A DNA stretch of 64,000 nt, taken from positions 1 to 64,000 of the forward strand of contig JADJOP010000007.1 of the NCBI GenBank assembly GCA_016713735.1. Reading direction: 5' to 3'. Below the pieces are notes generated by a model, which ran no database searches, was not told the origin of the DNA, and was given only the letters and a program-made list of their open reading frames with translations. Origin of the DNA: Bryobacterales bacterium. Its GTDB lineage: Bacteria > Acidobacteriota > Terriglobia > Bryobacterales > Bryobacteraceae. The position numbers were made by a program, and so were the translations under genes. Of this stretch, positions 48,420-57,645 are shown one piece after another; within the stretch, counting starts at the first letter, position 1; every line of letters begins with the position of its first letter.

Positions 48420-49721
48420 TTATGCCGCCTGGAGCCCGTCGCGGCGTTGGTATTCAGTGAAGGCGACGCGGGCGCTTTCGAGGTTGGCACGGCCGAATTC
48501 GACATCGAACTGGGCGAGGTGGAGTTGCGGCATCACGTCAGCCATGGAGCGGCGTTCGGCGATCCAGCGTTCGAAAAAGGTGTGATCCCAGCGTGAGCCG
48601 AGCATGTTGAAACCGATGACGGCGCCGTTGCGTTCGATGAAGCGGATGCTGGCGTGCGGGCCGGAAAGGCGGTGAAAGAAGCTGCGGGCGTCGTCGGGGA
48701 GGCGGGTGACGTCGCCGACAGTGGTGTATTCGATTTCGAAGAACTTGGCGCTGTTGTAGAAGAGCGGCGGGCGGTATTCGACGGCGTCGCCGAGCATGGC
48801 CCTGGCGGCTTGCTCGCCCTGGCGCTTGGCGGCGTACCAGATCTGTTCGACCTGGGGTGAGCCGTCGGGCCGTGTGAACTCGGCGCAATCGCCGGCGGCG
48901 TAGACATCGGGAAGCGGGGTTTGGAAGGACTGGTTGACGCGGATGCCGCGGCCGATGGCGGGGGGCGTGGCGACCTCCTTCAGCCAATCCGTGGCGGGGC
49001 GGACGCCGATGCAGATGCCGAGCATCTGGCAGGGGAGGTCGAGGCCCTGGTTAGTGCGAACGCCGGCGACGCGGCCGTTGGGGGTGGCGGTTACGGCGCT
49101 TACTTCGTGCTCCAGGTGGAGGTGGACGCCGTGTGCTCTGATGTGCCCGGCGATGATTTCGCCTTCCTCGCGGGCGAGGGCCATGGGCCAGTACCAGGAG
49201 TCGCGCACGAGGAAGTGGACCTCGACGCCGTGGTGGACGAGACACTCGACCAGTTCCACGCCGATGAGTCCGCCGCCCACGACGACGGCCTGCTGGGTGG
49301 TGGGCGTGAGTCGCTCGCACTCGGCGAGGTGTTGGAGGGAGACGAAGTGAACGGCGCCCTCCTTTACGTCACTGAGGCCGGGCCACTCGAAGCGGTTGGG
49401 GACGGAGCCGGTGGCAAGCAGGAGTTTGTCGTAGGTGAGTTCGCGGCCGCCGGCGAGGCGCAGCAAGTGGCGGCTTGCGTCGAGATCGCGCACCCAGGCC
49501 CGGACGCGTTCAATGCGCTGTTTCTCGTAGGCTTTGCGCTCGAAGGGTTCGAGGTCGCGGAGGTTCATGCGGTCCATGTAGGCGTACATGAGGGCGGTGC
49601 GCGAGATGAAGTAGTCACTTTCGCCGCTGATGACGGTGATGCGGGCGCGTGAGTCGCGCTGGCGCAGAGTGAGGGCGGCGGTAATGCCGGCGACGCCGTT
49701 GCCGATGATGACGTAGTGCAT
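48420..49721 (-). CDS. FAD-dependent pyridine-nucleotide oxidoreductase (rubredoxin-reductase-like)
   Basis: This 433-residue flavoprotein has the N-terminal FAD motif VIIGNGVAGITAALTLR, an ATGSVPNRFEWPG segment, the NAD(P)H-binding motif AVVVGGGLIGVELVE and the second FAD motif VYAAGDCAEF. It belongs to the NADH:rubredoxin reductase/NirB N-terminal type. The C-terminal region (TFFERWIAERRSMADVM) is longer than in classic members. It sits between the lipoprotein gene and the polyferredoxin gene, on the same strand with gaps of 16 and 9 bases. It may feed the polyferredoxin; substrate unknown. Confidence 0.88.
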   Translation of the reverse strand: MHYVIIGNGVAGITAALTLRQRDSRARITVISGESDYFISRTALMYAYMDRMNLRDLEPFERKAYEKQRIERVRAWVRDLDASRHLLRLAGGRELTYDKLLLATGSVPNRFEWPGLSDVKEGAVHFVSLQHLAECERLTPTTQQAVVVGGGLIGVELVECLVHHGVEVHFLVRDSWYWPMALAREEGEIIAGHIRAHGVHLHLEHEVSAVTATPNGRVAGVRTNQGLDLPCQMLGICIGVRPATDWLKEVATPPAIGRGIRVNQSFQTPLPDVYAAGDCAEFTRPDGSPQVEQIWYAAKRQGEQAARAMLGDAVEYRPPLFYNSAKFFEIEYTTVGDVTRLPDDARSFFHRLSGPHASIRFIERNGAVIGFNMLGSRWDHTFFERWIAERRSMADVMPQLHLAQFDVEFGRANLESARVAFTEYQRRDGLQAA

Positions 49722-49737
49722 GGTGTAAGTTGACCTT

Positions 49738-50736
49738 TTAGGGGGTGCGCGGGGGACGCTGGCGCAGGCCGAGGCGGGCGAGCGCGGCTTCGCCGCCGGG
49801 CTTGTTCATTTCCCAATACTTGAGGCGGTCGGATTTGACGAGGACGCCACGTTCGCCATCCGAGGAGCGCCATTCGAGGATGCGGTGGGGGGCGGCGGCT
49901 TCGACTGTAAAGGTGAAGCTGGTTCCGTCTTGTACTTCGGCGCGCAAGGTAACGGCTTCGAGCGTTCCGGCGGGGACAGTGACGCGGACGGGTTTGGCCT
50001 CGCGGGTGAAGCGAGCTTTTAACCAGGCGGCCTCGCGGTGGCTGTGGCGTTCCTGCTGCAACGAGCGGCGGAAGGGAAGCGTCACTTCGCCTCCGGGTTC
50101 GAGACGGGGTTCGGCCATGCCGCGAGCCCAGAACCAGAGTTGTTCTTCGGTGATTCCCGCGGCGGGCGCGGGGACGATGGTGGCGCGATCGGCTTCGCCG
50201 TCGAAGTAGCTGTGGCCGGTGTAGTGGAGGCCATCGGGTTGGCGCAGCCATTGCGCCCAGGAGTGGCCGCACCATTCCTGACTGGAGAAGGAGACCTTGG
50301 TGAGGTGTCCGCCGGGCTGTTGTGGGAGCGAGGCCAGGGCGAGGAAGCTGCTGGTTTGTTCGTTGTAGTCGTAGATGCCGGTTTGAAAATCCTGAACGAG
50401 GTTGAGCTTCATGACGGGGAAGACGTCGCTGGGGGCGTGTTTGCCTGGGTCGGCTTTGACGCGGGCCTCGTGGGAGAAGGGCTCGGTGACGAAGATGGCG
50501 ACGGCGACACCGGAGCGGGGGGAGCCGTAGCGGGGGTAGGTGAGGTCGTAGGTGGAGATCTCGGCCTGGCCGTCGCCCCAGTGGGACCAGAAGGCTTGGT
50601 GCATATAAGGTTTGGCGGGGGCGGCAGGTTTTGGTTGGGGTGCGGCGGTTGGCTGGGGCACGGGCGCTGGGGCGCAGGAGGCTGCAAGCAGGGCCATGGC
50701 CAGGAGAAAGACACGAGTGGATTGAGGACGCGCCAT
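49738..50736 (-). CDS. lipoprotein of unknown function
   Basis: The 332-residue protein has a lipoprotein signal with lipobox LLAASC at residues 15-20 (start 50736). It continues as a conserved family recognised by AFWSHWGDGQAEISTYDLTY PRYGSPRSGVAVAIFVTEP and later EWCGHSWAQW. Members are often given unrelated names in databases, and I know of no tested function. It is the first gene of the operon with the FAD oxidoreductase and polyferredoxin. It is divergent from the bufferin locus. Confidence 0.75.
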   Translation of the reverse strand: MARPQSTRVFLLAMALLAASCAPAPVPQPTAAPQPKPAAPAKPYMHQAFWSHWGDGQAEISTYDLTYPRYGSPRSGVAVAIFVTEPFSHEARVKADPGKHAPSDVFPVMKLNLVQDFQTGIYDYNEQTSSFLALASLPQQPGGHLTKVSFSSQEWCGHSWAQWLRQPDGLHYTGHSYFDGEADRATIVPAPAAGITEEQLWFWARGMAEPRLEPGGEVTLPFRRSLQQERHSHREAAWLKARFTREAKPVRVTVPAGTLEAVTLRAEVQDGTSFTFTVEAAAPHRILEWRSSDGERGVLVKSDRLKYWEMNKPGGEAALARLGLRQRPPRTP

Positions 50737-50928
50737 CGAAACATGGTATTCGCCAGGAGGCGGAATCCGGTAACGCACGGCGCTCACTTTGCGGCGCGAC
50801 GGAGATTTTCGCGGTTCGCCGTTACCGTTTGGGGCGAGGCGGCGAATCCCTATCACGTCGGGCCGGCGATTTCAAACGACGAGTGGCTGGCTCGGATCTC
50901 ACGAGATTCGATAAGGAGAACCCAACTG

Positions 50929-51303
50929 ATGACTCGACGGAACTTTGGAACCCGGCTGGCGGCGGCCGTGGCGGGAATTGGCGCAGCGGCGACCGCGACG
51001 GCGGCGCTGGCGGCGGAGAAGCAGGCCAAGCATGTCTGCAAAGGGATGAACGACTGCAAGGGGCAGGGCGGCGGGCCGAAGGGTGTGGCCGGCAAGAACG
51101 ACTGCAAGGGCCATGGCGAGTGCGCCACGGTGGCCAAGCATGACTGCAAGGGCATGAACGAATGCAAGGGCGAAGGCGGCTGTTCGAGCGGCGAGAACGG
51201 CTGCGCGGGCAAGAACTCGTGCAAAGGCAAGGGTGGCTGCCAGGTGCCATTGAAGGCGAAGAAGACGCTCCGGCTGCGGCGCGAGAGCACTGAATTGGCA
51301 TAG
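50929..51303 (+). CDS. bufA: bufferin-like Cys-rich RiPP precursor (BufA2-like), Tat-exported
   Basis: This 124-residue precursor starts with a twin-arginine signal (MTRRNFGTRLAAAVAGIGAA; AAGGAG before the ATG). The mature part carries ten cysteines in two similar modules: CKGMNDCKGQGGG...KNDCKGHGEC and CKGMNECKGEGGC...KNSCKGKGGC. The adjacent DUF692 (MNIO) and DUF2063 genes identify it as a bufferin-type substrate whose Cys side chains would be oxidised to copper-binding heterocycles before export (known for bufferins; inferred here). In module 1 a Gly replaces the Cys of the GGC in module 2. Confidence 0.85.
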   Translation: MTRRNFGTRLAAAVAGIGAAATATAALAAEKQAKHVCKGMNDCKGQGGGPKGVAGKNDCKGHGECATVAKHDCKGMNECKGEGGCSSGENGCAGKNSCKGKGGCQVPLKAKKTLRLRRESTELA

Positions 51304-51316
51304 TGGATTCCCTCTC

Positions 51317-51345
51317 CTCGCCGGGGCTCCTCCGAACCCGGCGAG
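51317..51345 (+). promoter_or_regulatory. hairpin between bufA and bufB (attenuator or mRNA stabiliser)
   Basis: CTCGCCGGG at 51317-51325 pairs perfectly with CCCGGCGAG at 51337-51345 around an 11-base loop, 13 bases after the bufA stop. There is no T run, so full termination is unlikely. Such a hairpin could keep precursor mRNA more abundant than enzyme mRNA. Confidence 0.6.
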
Positions 51346-51457
51346 TGTGTCCGCCGGGCGCCGTGGGGTCGCCCGGGTGGAATCGGCCCGCCGTGATGAC
51401 TTCTCCAAATGCCGCGGCGGGCCGGATTTTTGTTCTTGAAACGAGGTGCTACGCAGT

Positions 51458-52309
51458 ATGGCGAATCGATGGAACCTACCGGATTTGGGCTTCGGCATCG
51501 GGCTACGGACGGTGCATTTTCCTCACATTCTGGCGGAGTGGCCGGAGATGGACTGGTTCGAGATCCTCTCGGAAAACTTCATGGACACCGGGGGGCGGCC
51601 GGCGTATGTGCTGGACCGGGTGGCCGAGCGGTATCCGGTGGTGATGCATGGGGTGTCGATGTCGGTGGGCAGCACGGACCCGGTCAACTTCGAGTACCTG
51701 AAGAAGCTGAAGGCGCTGGCCAAGCGGACGAAGGCGCGTTGGATTTCCGATCACCTCTGCTGGACGGGCGTTTCGGGGAAGAACACGCACGACCTGCTGC
51801 CGATGCCCTATACGGACGAGTCGCTGCGGCATGTGGCGGCGCGGGTGAAGACGATCATGGACTATCTGGAGCAGCCGGTGTTTCTGGAGAATCCGTCGAG
51901 CTACCTGGAGTTCACAAGCTCGACATGGACGGAGTGTGAGTTTCTATCGCAGGTGGCCGAGCAGAGCGGCTGCGGGATTTTGCTGGATGTGAACAACGTC
52001 TACGTGAGCGCGTTCAACCATGGCTTTGATGCGGGTGAATATGTGGACCGGATTCCGGCGGACCGGATCGCGCAGATTCACCTGGCCGGGCACACAAACA
52101 AGGGCACGCACATTCTCGATACGCATAGTGACCACGTGGTGGATGAGGTGTGGCAGTTGTACCGGCGGGTCTGCCAGCGGGCGGGCGGGGTTTCGACGCT
52201 GATCGAATGGGACGAAGCGGTGCCCTCGTTTGACACGGTGCGGGCCGAGGCATGGAAGGCGAGAGCCTACCGGGAGGGCAGCGATGCGCGCGGCAGCCAG
52301 GCGGCGTAA
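51458..52309 (+). CDS. bufB: DUF692 multinuclear non-haem iron oxidase (MNIO), bufferin-maturing
   Basis: The 283-residue TIM-barrel enzyme shows the MNIO metal ligands: His64 (VVMHGVSMS), Asp98-His99 (ISDHLCW), Glu144 (FLENPSSY), Asp177 (LLDVNNVYV), His188 (FNHGF), His208 and His212 (IHLAGH), Asp221 and His223 (LDTHSDH), and Glu250 (LIEWDE). MbnB, TglH and BufB are relatives. It should oxidise Cys residues of the BufA precursor. The start MANRWNLPDL at 51458 is chosen over a GTG at 51446. Its end overlaps bufC by 26 bases. Confidence 0.93.
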   Translation: MANRWNLPDLGFGIGLRTVHFPHILAEWPEMDWFEILSENFMDTGGRPAYVLDRVAERYPVVMHGVSMSVGSTDPVNFEYLKKLKALAKRTKARWISDHLCWTGVSGKNTHDLLPMPYTDESLRHVAARVKTIMDYLEQPVFLENPSSYLEFTSSTWTECEFLSQVAEQSGCGILLDVNNVYVSAFNHGFDAGEYVDRIPADRIAQIHLAGHTNKGTHILDTHSDHVVDEVWQLYRRVCQRAGGVSTLIEWDEAVPSFDTVRAEAWKARAYREGSDARGSQAA

Positions 52310-53141
52310 CGAGACCGAGGCTCCAGAGTTGGGCAGGATGCAGCGCTGGATGCAGGCCTGCATCATGGCCGAAGGGCCGGTGGAGCAGGCGATTGAAACG
52401 CAGGCGGCGGTATTGGAAGTTCCCGTCAGCAGGGCGCCAGGACTCATCCGCGCTTCGCGGACCCTGGCGCCCCTTGAGCGGCTGGACATCTACCGGGGCA
52501 TGTATGAGCTGCGGTTGGTGGAGGCCTTGAAGGTTGACTATCCGGGGTTGCGCAAGCTGTGGGGCGAGGAGATGTTTGAGGAACTGGCGCGGCTGTATGT
52601 GGCGGCGCATCCTTCGCGGAGTTATACGCTGAACCGGTTGGGCGACAGGCTGCCGGAGTTCGTGCCACAGGTGGAGGGCTTGCCGAGGGCGCGCTTTGCG
52701 TGGGACCTGGCGCGGCTGGAATTGGCCGAGACGCTGGTGTTCGATGAAGAGGAGTCAGCCGTGGCGGAGGCCGGTGCGATCGCGGGCGTGACGGAGGCGC
52801 AGTGGGGGCGGCTGCGGTTCCATCCGGTGCGGGCACTTCGGATGCTGCGGATGCACTATCCGGCGCATGAGTACATGCAGGCGGTGCGGCGGGACGAGAC
52901 GCCGGCCGTGCCGCGCCCGAGGAGGACGAATCTGATCGTCTACCGGCGCGATCATGCGCTGCTGCATCTGCCGATGGCGGCGCCGGGCTATGCGCTATTT
53001 GAGGCGCTGGCACAGGGTTGCACGCTGGCCGAAGGCATGGAGGCGATGCAGGAGACGGGCGGCGGGTCGCCGAAGCAGGTATTTGAGTATTTCCGAGTGT
53101 GGTTTGGAGAAAGGCTATTTTCGCGTGTTGAGATTCAGTAA
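52284..53141 (+). CDS. bufC: DUF2063 (BufC-type) partner protein
   Basis: This 285-residue protein has the DUF2063 N-terminal helical domain (LAPLERLDIYRGMYELRLVE ALKVDYPGL) and a C-terminal RRE-like part (NLIVYRRDHALLHLPMAAPG). BufC/HvfC proteins recruit the precursor to the MNIO enzyme (known in homologues). The ATG at 52284 follows GGGAGG and lies inside the bufB end. The downstream TonB-receptor gene starts 17 bases before its stop, so the three genes look translationally coupled. Confidence 0.88.
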   Translation: MRAAARRRNETEAPELGRMQRWMQACIMAEGPVEQAIETQAAVLEVPVSRAPGLIRASRTLAPLERLDIYRGMYELRLVEALKVDYPGLRKLWGEEMFEELARLYVAAHPSRSYTLNRLGDRLPEFVPQVEGLPRARFAWDLARLELAETLVFDEEESAVAEAGAIAGVTEAQWGRLRFHPVRALRMLRMHYPAHEYMQAVRRDETPAVPRPRRTNLIVYRRDHALLHLPMAAPGYALFEALAQGCTLAEGMEAMQETGGGSPKQVFEYFRVWFGERLFSRVEIQ

Positions 53142-56100
53142 GTCGGTGTTTGTGTGGGGCGTTCTGTTGATGCCGGGTGGGGCTTGGGCCCAGACGGCTG
53201 GCGCCGCATTGACGGGCCGCGTGGCGGATGCGCAGGGCCAAGCGATGCGCGATGTGAAGGTGGAGGCGCTGCGTGTGGAGGCTGGTACCGGGTTCAGCGC
53301 AGTGACGAACGAGAACGGCGCATACCGGATCGCTTCGCTACCTGTGGGGCGGTATGTGGTGCGCTTTGCGCTGGCGGGGTTTCAGAGCGTGGAAGTGCAA
53401 GACGTGGAGTTGCACGTCGGGCAGGAGCGGCCGTTGGATGCGCGGCTGGCGGTGGCGGGCCAGCGGGAGACGTTGACGGTGACGGCGCCAACGAGCGCGC
53501 TGGACACGCAGGCGTCGGCGGCGTCGCGCACGGTGCTGGTTGAACGGGCGGCAGTTGCAGAACCTGGCATTGCTGGCGCCGGGCATTGCGGCTGGCTGGA
53601 ACTGGTCCACCGCGGCCAACCGTTATGGCAAGGCGAGAGAGAACCTGGAAGGCGCGTTCAATGTGAACGGGGCGCGGGCGCGGTCGAACAACTTCACGCT
53701 GGATGGGATCACGCTTAACCTGCGGCAGTATGGGGTGATCAATTTCGAGCCTTCGGTGGAGGCGGTTCAGGAGTTCCGTCTTGTGATGGGAACGCCGGCG
53801 GCGGAGTATGGTTCGACGATGGGCTCGGCGGTGACGTTGGTGACGCGCAGCGGCGGCGAGCGGTACCGGGGAAGCCTGTATGAGTTCTTCCGCAACGACT
53901 GGCTGGACGCGAACAATCCGTTCAACAAGGCGGCCGGGCTGCGGCGCGGCAAGCTGCGGCAGAACCAGTTTGGCGGTTCGCTGGGCGGGCCGATTTATGG
54001 GAAGTCGCACTTATTCTTTGTGAACACGGAGCTGCTGCGCATTATCGAGGGCTTGGAGACGCGGTTGACGAGCGTGCCCACGGCGGAGGAAAGCCGCGGG
54101 CTGCTGGCGATCCAGGACGCGGGCGGGCCGCGCACGCTCGATCTTTCCTCGCGCATCAATCCCACGAGCCGCAACCTGCTGAGCCTGTTCCCCGCCCCGA
54201 ACAGCGGCGGCGCGGCGGCGTTGAATTACAGTTCGTCGCTGCTGATCCGGTTGAACGATTACCAGACGCACGCGCGCACGGACCATTACCTGAGCGCGAA
54301 GGATCTGGTGACGGTGCGGTTTTCGTGGAACCTGAACGATCAGGAGTATGTGATCAACCGCTTTGGCGGTCCGTTTATTCCGGGGTTTTCGCTGCCGAAT
54401 CCGGAGAAGACGGTGAACGCGGGCGTTGGCTACACGCGCACGATTGGCGCGTCGATGGTGAACGAGTTGCGCTTGGGTGTGAACCGGTATCGGAATCCGC
54501 TGGCAAATGGCGATCCGCGCTCGGCCGAGGAGTTCGGCCTTCCCAATGGGAGCGTTGCGAATGGGATCCCTTCGATCGAATTCCGGGGCGGGACGCTGGA
54601 AAGCCTGGGCGGGTTGGCTTGGTTCAACCGCGATCAGAACGAGACCACCTACCAGGTGTCGGACTCACTGAGCGTTCTGGTGGGCGGGCACAGCTTGAAG
54701 TTTGGCGGCACGCTGCTGCGCCAGCACATGAATACACGCGGCGCGTATAACCAGCGCGGCACGGTGCGGTTCGATGGCACGCGGAACACGTTGGTGCCAC
54801 GGCTGGCCGGTAACGAGCGCGCGGCGCTGCTGGCTGATTTTCTGCTGGGGTTGCCGTCGGAGGCAGCGATCACGATCGGTCAGTTTGGGCGCGGCTTCCG
54901 GCAATGGAACGGATCATGGTTTGTGCAGGACAGCTGGCGCGCGACGGCGCGGCTGACATTGAACCTCGGGCTCCGATTCGACTACACGGCGCCGTGGACC
55001 GAGGTGAATCAGAAGCTATCCAACGTCGTCGCCGGGGGCGGGCTTGTGACAGCGGGCGAGGCGGCGTTTCCCGGCTTGTATGCGGGCGACCGCAATAACT
55101 TCGCGCCGCGGCTTGGCTTTGCCTACGATGTGGGCGGACAGGGCAGAACGGTGGTGCGCGGCGGATTCGGCATTCTCTACGAGACGCTGCTGCAGGCCAA
55201 CTCGGTGGAGTTGGTCGAAAACAACGCACCGTTCTCGTCGTCGGCGATCACGCGTTCGCCCGTGCCGTTTGCGGCCAGTGGACCTTCCCGCACGCTGCTG
55301 GATTTGGCGGCGCTGGCTGCGCCGTCGCGCAGCCTGGGCGCGGTGGGCAGTTTCCGGAATCCGTACACGATGCAGTTCAGCTTCGGCATCCAGCACAGTC
55401 TGGCGTCGAACTGGATGCTGGAGATCGGTTATGCGGGCGCGCGTGGCGTGCGGTTGCCGGTGTACCGCAATGGAAACCAGGTACCGCTGGAAACACTGAC
55501 GGCGGCGCAGAGAGGGCTGATTGGCGCGGCGGCGTCGGCGGGGCAGGACACGACGGCGTTGCTGCAACCGCTGCGGGCGTACCCGCAGTTTGACAACATC
55601 ACGCTGAGCGAGAACATCGCGTCGTCGGTGTATCACAGCGGCCAGGTGCGCCTTACGCGGCGGTTCCACAGCGGTCTGCTGTTAGATGCCTCTTACACGT
55701 TCGCCAAGTCGATCGACAATGCGAGCGACTTCAATTCAGGCGACGCGTCCGAGCAGGTGTTGAACGCTTACGATCTGCGGCGGCAGCGCGCGGTGTCGAG
55801 CTTTGACGTGCCGCACCGGTTCACGGCGAGCGTGCAGTATGCCGTGCCCGTGCCTGGCTCGTTGAGCGGGATGGCGCGGACAGCGCTTTCCGGCTGGACG
55901 CTGAACGGGTTGATCACGCTGCAATCGGGGCAGCCGTTCACGCCCTACCTGCCGCTGTTCGATCCGTTCCGGAACGAAGCGTTCAACCGGCCGGATGCGG
56001 TGGGCGATCCGAATGCGGGTGTGCCGGAGGGAATGGCGTTCAATCCGGCTGCGTTCGCGGCACCGGCGCGCGGCACGTTCGGGAATGCGGGGCGCAACAT

Positions 56101-56317
56101 CGTGCGTGGGGATGGTTATCAGAGCTTCGACCTTTCGGTGTTCCGTACATTCCGCCTCGGCGACAGGCTTTCGCTGCAGTTGCGCGGCGAGTGGATGAAT
56201 GCGTTCAACACGGTGAACTATCAGGGGCCGGTCACTGATCTAACGGCGACGCCGGGTGCGTTCATTGCCGCCGCGCCGCCGCGGGTGGCTCAGTTGGGGC
56301 TGAAGCTGCAATTCTAG
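53125..56317 (+). CDS. TonB-dependent receptor (Oar-like) coupled to the buf genes, one frameshift
   Basis: A GTG at 53125 starts a signal peptide (VFVWGVLLMPGGAWA). A carboxypeptidase-regulatory domain follows (ALTGRVADAQGQAMRDVKVE, YRIASLPVGRYVVRFALAGF), then a plug (LNGRQLQNLALLAPGI, NNFTLDGI) and a 22-strand-type barrel ending in Phe. The frame shifts near 53535: RTVLVE should continue to LNGRQLQ. A few bases may be missing there. Oar-like receptors are very common in Acidobacteria. Its overlap with bufC suggests a link to bufferin or copper traffic, which is unproven. Confidence 0.85.
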
Positions 56318-56322
56318 CGAGC

Positions 56323-57645
56323 GTGTATGAGACGATTGGCCCCGTGAACAGGCTCGACGCATGGCGGGATCGAGGTTCGTTGGCGGCGGGCGCGTTGATG
56401 CTGCTGGGGGCGTGGCTGATGCGTCCTTACGGCAACCTTGGTGATGCGGCGAATGTGCCGTGGTTTCTCGCGGCTGCGGGCGTGATGGGCGCGGGCTTTC
56501 TGGCGGGACTTGGGTGCGGGCGGGTGAGTCCGGCGTGGTTCTGGATGGTGGCGGTTGCGGCCAGGCTTGCGCTGTTTGGAATGACGCCTGGGAACGACAT
56601 CTACCGCTACCTGTGGGAAGGGGAACTGCAAGGCGCCGGCTATTGTCCATACTGCTTTGCGCCGGCGGCGATGGAGCTTGCGCCGTTACGCGATGCGCAT
56701 TGGAGGTTGCTGGAGCACAAGGAGGTGTCCGCCATCTATCCGCCGCTGGCGGAGCTGTTGTTTCGGATTGTGACGTCGGTTTCGGCGAGCGTAGCGGCGA
56801 TGAAGGCGCTGTTCGTGGCGGCGGACTTGGCCGTGTGCTGGTTGCTGGTGCGGCGCTATGGTGTCGGCCTGGCGTTGGGCTACGCGTGGAATCCGCTGGT
56901 GATTTGTAGCTTCTCCGGCGGAGGCCACTATGACAGCTTGTTTCTGTTGGCGATCGTGGGGGCGGTCATGCAATGGGAGGGCAGCGATTCGGCCGGGCGA
57001 CGGTTGCGCGGGGCGTTGCTGCTGGGCGCGGGAGTGGCGCTGAAGTGGCTGAGCCTGCCGCTGTTGGGTTGGGCTTTGTGGAGGGCGCTGCGGTTGGATG
57101 GAGTGAAGCGACTTGTGGTGGTGGGAGCGGCGGCGGGAGCGCCCTTCGCCATCGCGTGGCTTGTGGTGGCCTGGGGGAGTTGGGGCTGCCCACTCGTGCC
57201 GAGGGACTTCACGCAGGTTGCGCGCAGCGCGGAGGCCTTGCCGGCGTTGGTTGCCTGGCTTCTGCCGCCCGAGCACTTGCTGAACCAGAACTCCAGTTAC
57301 CTGGTGATCTTTCTAGTCACGGCGGCGATTCTGTTGTGGCGGCAAACGGAGATGCCACGCGCCGCGCATGTGACGCTCTCGGCGGCGTTGCTGACGACGC
57401 CCATGTTTCATGCCTGGTATGGCACGTGGATCACGGCGCTGCTGCCGGCAACGAGGAGCCGGGCGGCGATTGCGTTGAGCCTGTCGGCGTTTGTGTACTT
57501 CTGGCTCCATCACACAGTGGGACAGCCTGGCGGCATCTGGCGGCAGACGGTGTGGGAGAAACTGTTGCTCTGGGGACCGTTTGTGATGGGGTTGATTGTG
57601 GATGAATGGGCGCGAAGGCGCGTCCGGAAAGAAGGGATGGCATGA
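56323..57645 (+). CDS. GT87/MptA-like polyprenyl-sugar glycosyltransferase, integral membrane
   Basis: The 440-residue protein has about ten or more membrane helices and the loop DIYRYLWEGELQGAGYCPY, with the acidic residues expected at a catalytic loop in GT-C enzymes such as alpha-mannosyltransferases. Further loops include YPPLAELLFR and WNPLVI. It should use a polyprenyl-phosphate sugar outside the membrane. GTG 56323 is the likely start; GTG 56344 is possible. It begins five bases after the receptor stop and ends in an ATGA overlap with the HMA-like selenoprotein gene. Confidence 0.75.
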   Translation: MYETIGPVNRLDAWRDRGSLAAGALMLLGAWLMRPYGNLGDAANVPWFLAAAGVMGAGFLAGLGCGRVSPAWFWMVAVAARLALFGMTPGNDIYRYLWEGELQGAGYCPYCFAPAAMELAPLRDAHWRLLEHKEVSAIYPPLAELLFRIVTSVSASVAAMKALFVAADLAVCWLLVRRYGVGLALGYAWNPLVICSFSGGGHYDSLFLLAIVGAVMQWEGSDSAGRRLRGALLLGAGVALKWLSLPLLGWALWRALRLDGVKRLVVVGAAAGAPFAIAWLVVAWGSWGCPLVPRDFTQVARSAEALPALVAWLLPPEHLLNQNSSYLVIFLVTAAILLWRQTEMPRAAHVTLSAALLTTPMFHAWYGTWITALLPATRSRAAIALSLSAFVYFWLHHTVGQPGGIWRQTVWEKLLLWGPFVMGLIVDEWARRRVRKEGMA

